From NCBI GenBank assembly GCA_950295325.1, contig OX485806.1:35278001-35342000 (forward strand): a DNA stretch of 64,000 nt, in the 5' to 3' direction. Shown here in pieces: positions 58,245 to 64,000 of this stretch. This stretch comes from Polytrichum commune. Taxonomy: Eukaryota > Streptophyta > Polytrichopsida > Polytrichales > Polytrichaceae. A model generated the notes under the pieces. That model did not search any database and had not been told where the DNA came from. It saw only the letters and a program-made list of their open reading frames with translations. The stretch's first letter is position 1. Each line of letters starts with the position of its first letter. Both the position numbers and the translations under genes were made by a program.

Positions 58245-61200
58245 CTACAATTTTTGTTTCTTTGTCCATTTTGTTTTTTGGCAGTGGAGCAGCTTGTCAG
58301 TACCCATCGGTCCACTCTCTGTGTCTTCAACATGCGACTTCCACTGCAATGCTTCCACGATTTTCTTCACTTGAACTATCATATGTTTGTGGTCCCGGAA
58401 AAGAGCGAATCCACCAGGTCTCAACAGGCGATCAATTTCTTGCAGAATCACACGCATAGAACACCTGCCATATTCATTTCAGGATGTGATAAAAATGCTA
58501 CCAGTCTAGCCACAAACAGAACGTGAGGTATCCACGTGCAGAAAAATAGGAAACTGCCTCAACCTCGGTCCTTAACTACACTAATGTGGATTACCATTGG
58601 TATTTATGCAGTGCCATATGTTTAAGAAAATAATGCAACCTTTTTAGCATCAAAGTTTTATTATGTTCTATAAAGTGCATCCTTATTAAAATACTTACAG
58701 CGCTACATAAGTCCAGAAGGTAATCCACACTAATTGATATAAAAAGTGCATTTCAGACAAAATTCAAATATACTGGCATTGAGATAGAGATATTAAAAGT
58801 CAGATTTCATGTCTTGATTTGTTCTAAACGGTCCATAACATTATTAATCATGTGTGTTCGTTCATGAGGGCCCTGAGAATATAACCATGGGATTCCCCAA
58901 CCTAGTGCCGATTCAGACTTAATTTGAGTCTCCTTGCACTAGGTTGGGGCATCCATGGTTATATTCTCCGGGCCGACATGAATGAACGCACATTGCTTAA
59001 TAATATTATGGTCTTTGCCCTTCTGTTTCTAAACAGTTGTTTCAGGAACCAACCTGTGTTTTGCAGAGAAGAATCCAGAAACGTGGACAAGGTCAAATGT
59101 ACGTGGGTAAGCATCCAATACCTCACACCTGCATCAAGTACAATTCACAAATGTCTGTCTCCCTTGCAATATTTCCCAGGAAAAGAGAGCAACGGCAATC
59201 ACCATAAGCATGAAAGTATCAGCTCTGCAATGAGATGGCATTGATAATTGAAAGCTACCTTTCAGCTCACATTCATGGGTGGCTGAGAAATCTACCCGCA
59301 AAATGGCTGCAATTGCATGACGTCAAGAAATCCTTTGTCATTTGAACCTTGGATCATTAGGTTAAATTGGACATACCAATCATGATATATTCCTAAGAGA
59401 CCACGATCGAAGATCACAGGGAGACGGTTGGGCTCATCAACTGGAACCACATTCAATACCCACCAGGGCACTGGAGGAGTCTTCAGTGCCAGTGCTGCTG
59501 CAAATCTGTGTCACAAAATACACTTCAAATGAGGAATTGGCAAGTGAGTAACGCTCTTGTAGAGATATGAGCTACGTGAGATAAAGGGGTGTTTTCAGGG
59601 GGCTATGAAGTAAAGCGCATATTCACGGAATATTCTACAAATTTGTACAAAACCCCCCCTCTTCCCCCCCCCCCCCCCCCCCGCCCCCCTGCGGTTAATT
59701 TGCATGCGTCGCACTGGATCAACTGGTTCCCACCAAAATAGGCACTAGATTCTTAGTGGAATTTTAGTTGGTTACTGAAACTGAGCCATTTTAGTCACCT
59801 GATTAAAGGATTGCCTGAGTGCTTAGTCCTGAGTGCTAAGGGTTAAGGAGAAGGGGCATAGGCTATACCCTCCATAGCCAGCATTTGCATCCAGAACATT
59901 CCGTATTTCCACCGTTCGCAGTGGGCCGAAGAATCGTAGATAGAAATCTGTCAGGTAATCCCAGTAATTAAAGTCTGCTAAGAATGCTTCATTTTTGGCT
60001 GTTTGCAAGCCAGCAGCCGGGGCACTCTGTAGACGGGTGGGTGGGTTGATGAGACGTGATGTCCAGTTGGCTACAGCCATGAATGCATCCTTGTCTGTAT
60101 TTGCAAGACAATGCTTCATGGCAACTCTCCTATCACACACAGCACGAGGATTAGGTCAATGCAGCAGTTTCAACTCTTGAGAGTGTCATCAGAATACAAC
60201 TTTTATATTTGAAAGCAATGTCCCAAAAATAGGTGCTGAAGATGATTGCTCAAGAAACCACTGTTTTCTGTAGATTCATACAAGCACACTTTTTTTGACT
60301 GAGTATCGTGAGTGAATCTGGCAATAATTGTTGAATACATGTTAGTATAATATATCTTCAGGGGGTTTACGAGCATAAATGCAACCCCCACCTCCACTCC
60401 TCCTGTAGACTTTGCAAGAAAAGTGTTGGAAGTACATTGATTATGCTACCTTCGACTACAAGTTACAATGGATGCCACACATGTGCTTTGCATTTCCTCA
60501 AAGGTTGACCAAAGAATACATCTGCTTAAATTTCCTCCTACACTACAATAACTGTAGCATCGCATGAACATGAGTGATGCAGAAACAGACTTCTCAAGTT
60601 GGGGTTCTCAGAATGACAAGCATAACATGTTCTGTCCACTGATCGACTTCTCTAGCATAAAGCTGGAGATTACCCTTGGTTCACCCTTTCTCTACTTACA
60701 AACCATATCTGGGCGAGAACCTTCTTTTGCTGTGTGTTTTATGGTATTTCTTCCTTCCTTTCTTGCAGTGGCACACCTTGGGGTTTATTTTGTGCAAACA
60801 AATTGCAAGTGACTATCATTCCAAGTTGCAAGCATAGATATCTAAGGCCTACATGCACTAGCCAAAACCCTACACTCACAACAAAAAATCCACAGACCTA
60901 CAGCCATGACCTAATACGTGACAGAAGAAACTTTATTGCACGTTATACTACACGTTGAACTTAGTTGGATATGCTCCATATGTGCTTAAGAAAACGAGGC
61001 AAATATTGTGAAACTCAAAAATGGCTCACCAGGCAGCATCAGCTCCAGGAAATGTTGGACACAATGGTATATGGGTTGCATGACCGCAGTCCATCACAGA
61101 GCGATTTGTGGACTTGTGCCATACAACTATTTGATGCTCCTTTGCCACTAAATTCCAGCACATATTACCAGCCTGCATCTCCATTTCTGCAGTTTCCATC

Positions 61201-64000
61201 CATTTCCAAGGATATGTCACCATTTTCATAAGTGATCAAGAACCATAGTGTCCACCCAAATCAGCATGGCAAGCATCTTTTGAAGATTGTGACGTAAATG
61301 AACGGACTGAACTGTAGCATTTCTGCAAATGTTGTGTGATATTTTAGCGGTGTCTGGTGTGTAGACAAACCTGGCCATGTTAATTTCCTTTTTGATGCAT
61401 CCATCGTCCACACGAAGTATCCACCATTCCTGAGGATGCGATCAGCTTCAACAAAATTCGCACCATCTGCAAGGATGTTAATGTGATCACTAGTGTGAAC
61501 ATGTGAGTCATCAGTCCATGCAGATTTCACTGAGCTCATCCAAGAGTGACCAAAACCTACTCATGAATTCGTTGAACCGTCAATTTAGTCTCTGAACTCT
61601 CTGAATCTTTGCGTTGAACGAAAATTCCAGATTTCCTATGGCAATTTTCTTGGAGACCAGTCATCTTCTTGTGAAAATCCAGAAATTGTATAGATCAAGT
61701 ACTAGTAAAGAACTCAGCACCTTCATTCATTCCATTAAAAATATAGCGTCATTCTTAAGTTCTGCTGAGCAACACAACTTATCTGATCCATTTTTGTAAG
61801 GAAATCACTTGTCAGTTGCTCTTTAATAGTCATCCAAAATAATTGTATCTACAGCCATAAATGATAAGCATCCATCATTTATCTCATACTCTACTTCCAC
61901 TCCTCTAATGCAAGGAAACTTGAGAGGGAGAATAAAACCCACCATGGGTTGACCAGGGGATGTTGCATGAAGCACAATGGAGCAAATCAAAAGCTTGGCT
62001 GGGGAAGGGAAGACGGGTGTGTGAAGAGAAGCTGCGAGTTAGGAGGGCAGGGTAGCCACGCTCCATCACAAGCTGAACTGCATTCTCAGGTGACTCATAA
62101 GGTGCAACACACAGTGTGATCACCCCTCTTTGCGCCAAAGCGTGGCTCAAGCTGCCGCTCCCTCCCCCAACATCCAATACCACTCGGGTGTTGTCGCCTA
62201 ATCTCAGATCTGGGACCAGCTGCCAAAGAAACCATCCCCTTATCATCAACTATGCGTCACTGCCCTATAAAACATGAATTCAAACTAAATATGAATAGGG
62301 AAAGGTCGGGATAAAGTCTTACCTGTACCAAACGGTTGAGGTAGGCTTCTCCGCCATGTGGGTACATGGGTCCACCCGGGAGAAAGAAGATTGCAGAGGC
62401 ATTCACGTACACCCAAGCTTTAGCTTGCCTTGATTGAAGCAGTGGAACATTCGGAACATTTTGCAGTCGTACCTGTGGAAAATGAGGAAGATTTGTGATA
62501 CCACCTTACTTGCCTTGGTTTGTATCTGGTACCTTCTTGATGTATAAGAATGAGAAAGGATTACTCCTGACACAGGTTAGGATAGGGGGTTAAAATTAAT
62601 ATAACAGGTTTTCAAACATGCAGCGCTTGACTGAAATCTGAAACAGAAAGGGAGAACAAGTCAGTTGAATCCGTTGCTGGAAGCTATGTAGATTGTCAAC
62701 TTGGCGGTCTGGCCAAGGAGAATATTATGGGCTCTGATGATATTTGTTGTATGGTTGTGTTTAGTGTAATGCTTGGGTTGAAGTATTTGAACAAAATTGA
62801 CAAGCTAGGGCCTGGACCCTTCAAATCAAGTAAATATATCTCTGGCTAATTGTGGTTGGAAAATTGAATCCCATGTATGTAATCGTAGTCTGAGAGGCAA
62901 TTCAAAGGTTGTCGACTCGGTTGAATCGACAACAACCTGCTCGTACGAAAAACACACTCATGTCCAAAGAAAAATCCAAGCCTCCAAGTAGAGCTCCATC
63001 AATTCTATTACAGACGCAACGACTTTGCTTCTGACGAGAATGCACACCAATAGCCACCAATGCTTTCCCCCTGCCCTAGATTGGAGTGAGTTGAACAAAG
63101 CCACTGAATCAGAGGACATTGAGCTGATTCAGCTGAAATTGTAGGAAATTTTGAAGAGGCGACGCCCTCAAAATGCTCAAAAGATGATAAATTAGAAGAT
63201 GAGAAAGGCATGTGAAGTGTTCACGGTGCGAGTGGGTGGTCAGGTATGGAACTGAAATTGTAGAGTTTTTCTCTGGTGCGGTCCGAATCTCGTCAGAAGC
63301 TCAGTCGGTATGCCTCAATGTCCATGAGTCTCTTATGCAATTTGTACCTAAGCATTTGCCTGGAGTTATGTCAGTCTGGACAGCATGCAGTTGTCTGCTC
63401 TAGGAAATCTTTCACTGAATCATAACGAGGTTCTCACAGCAGAGTATGGATCATCACCATACTTCATGTTCAGAGGAAGAAACACAATACTTCATTACTC
63501 ATACTTCATTGTGTTGATTCATACCCATTCGCCATGTACAGAGTAAGAAACACAAAGTAGGCCAAAAGGCAGCGATCACCTTGAGTTGCGAATGGGGCCA
63601 CTTATATTGGCGCACATAATGTGGAGGAGCCATCACCACACAGTCGTCTGTTCTCTCCTCGGTCCCCTGCCGAGATGGGATATCATCTCGCATATTCTCT
63701 TTACATGGCACAAATGGTCTGATCACCTCTTCCTTACTCATCAATGTGGCATTCGATGTGGCCAAAGTTCTTTCGACCTCCAGCCTGGGAAAAGTGAAAT
63801 TCTCCGTAGCCAAATCCATCCTCATCAGGTGTGCTTCAGAAATGGATCCATCTGAGCTTAACAGGCCAAGTCTCTCCGCTGGGGCTCCCGGTCTAGTAGC
63901 TCTTAGTTGCCCAATGGAACTGAAAGATTGCATTTGCCTCGAGCGACCGTTTATAAACTTGTCGAGGACTCCGAACCTATAGACCTTACCCAGACTTTGG
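58245..64000 (-). CDS. PMT-family putative methyltransferase (Methyltransf_29/DUF248), 5' end beyond window
   Basis: A Golgi-type SAM-dependent methyltransferase linked to pectin methylation in relatives such as QUA2. Minus-strand exons: from the window edge to 63580, then 62472-62323, 62219-61943, 61466-61371, 61186-61030, 60129-59869, 59505-59377, 59128-59054 and 58464-58245 (stop TAG). All junction phases agree. Family landmarks in order: FVPC near the start, QYKWPHSQLKV, FFLPGGPMYPHGGEAYL, the SAM site VVLDVGGGSGSLS, LLHCASCNIPW, DRILRNGGYFVW, MCWNLVAKEHQIVVW, RNVLDANAGYGGFAAAL, PVIFDRGLLGIYHDW, YPRTFDLVH, and EIDRLLRPGGF at the end. About 572 aa follow the in-frame ATG at 63933, but the frame stays open to the edge. 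A membrane anchor is expected upstream, outside the window. Confidence 0.93.
58833..59011. repeat. Long near-perfect hairpin (MITE-like) in the last PMT intron
   Basis: Two arms of about 76 bases with a loop of about 27. CCATAACATTATTAA pairs with TTAATAATATTATGG, and GAATATAACCATGG with CCATGGTTATATTC. CCCCAACCTAGTGC pairs with GCACTAGGTTGGGG at the loop. It lies between exons 59054 and 58464. It is either a foldback MITE or a candidate small-RNA precursor. Confidence 0.8.

Overview
The window is nuclear DNA of a land plant. It carries five spliced protein genes with GT-AG introns: plastid ADP-glucose pyrophosphorylase small subunit, cytochrome b561, CYP98, subtilase and a PMT-type methyltransferase. 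It also has a plant-style clustered C/D snoRNA locus behind a telo-box, and many small plant DNA transposons. The CYP98 and AGPase sequences look like those of an early-diverging lineage (moss, liverwort or lycophyte), but I cannot fix the species from the sequence alone.

Layout. 1-8.2 kb: AGPase small-subunit gene, nine exons, plus strand. 8.2-14.4 kb: intergenic, with two unrecognised open frames. 14.4-25.3 kb: a large, decayed non-LTR retrotransposon (LINE) on the plus strand. It carries ORF1 remnants, a 2A-like DIQPNPGP motif, an APE-type endonuclease, reverse transcriptase, RNase H, a zinc knuckle and a C-terminal PD-(D/E)XK-like domain. It lies in a 13-27 kb stretch that is very rich in A and C on the plus strand. 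25.3-31 kb: LINE fragments, a 352-bp foldback element with a 12-bp target-site duplication, and a GC-rich MITE. 31.9-33.4 kb: short cytochrome b561 gene. 33.4-43 kb: gene-free, with two pogo/Emigrant-like elements, a tRNA-derived SINE with a 13-bp duplication, and three copies of another MITE. 43.1-45.15 kb: snoRNA cluster. 46.0-48.2 kb: CYP98 gene, minus strand. 51.2-51.6 kb: five 85-bp tandem repeats. 53.5-56.9 kb: subtilase gene whose upstream region is a degenerate ~110-130-bp tandem repeat. 58.2-64.0 kb: PMT-family methyltransferase, minus strand, running off the window end.

The two most notable systems are these. First, in the snoRNA locus a ~170-nt U15-type RNA has two guides that match one contiguous 25S rRNA segment and both obey the D+5 rule. 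It is followed by a 25S guide and an 18S guide, and the unit is repeated and partly decayed, with an inverted relic. Second, the LINE combines a 2A-like motif with two different nuclease folds, an architecture best known from Dualen-type elements. A smaller point: the AGPase small subunit lacks the conserved N-terminal redox cysteine. The protein genes are unrelated housekeeping or secondary-metabolism genes (starch, phenolics, wall, proteolysis) and do not form one pathway.
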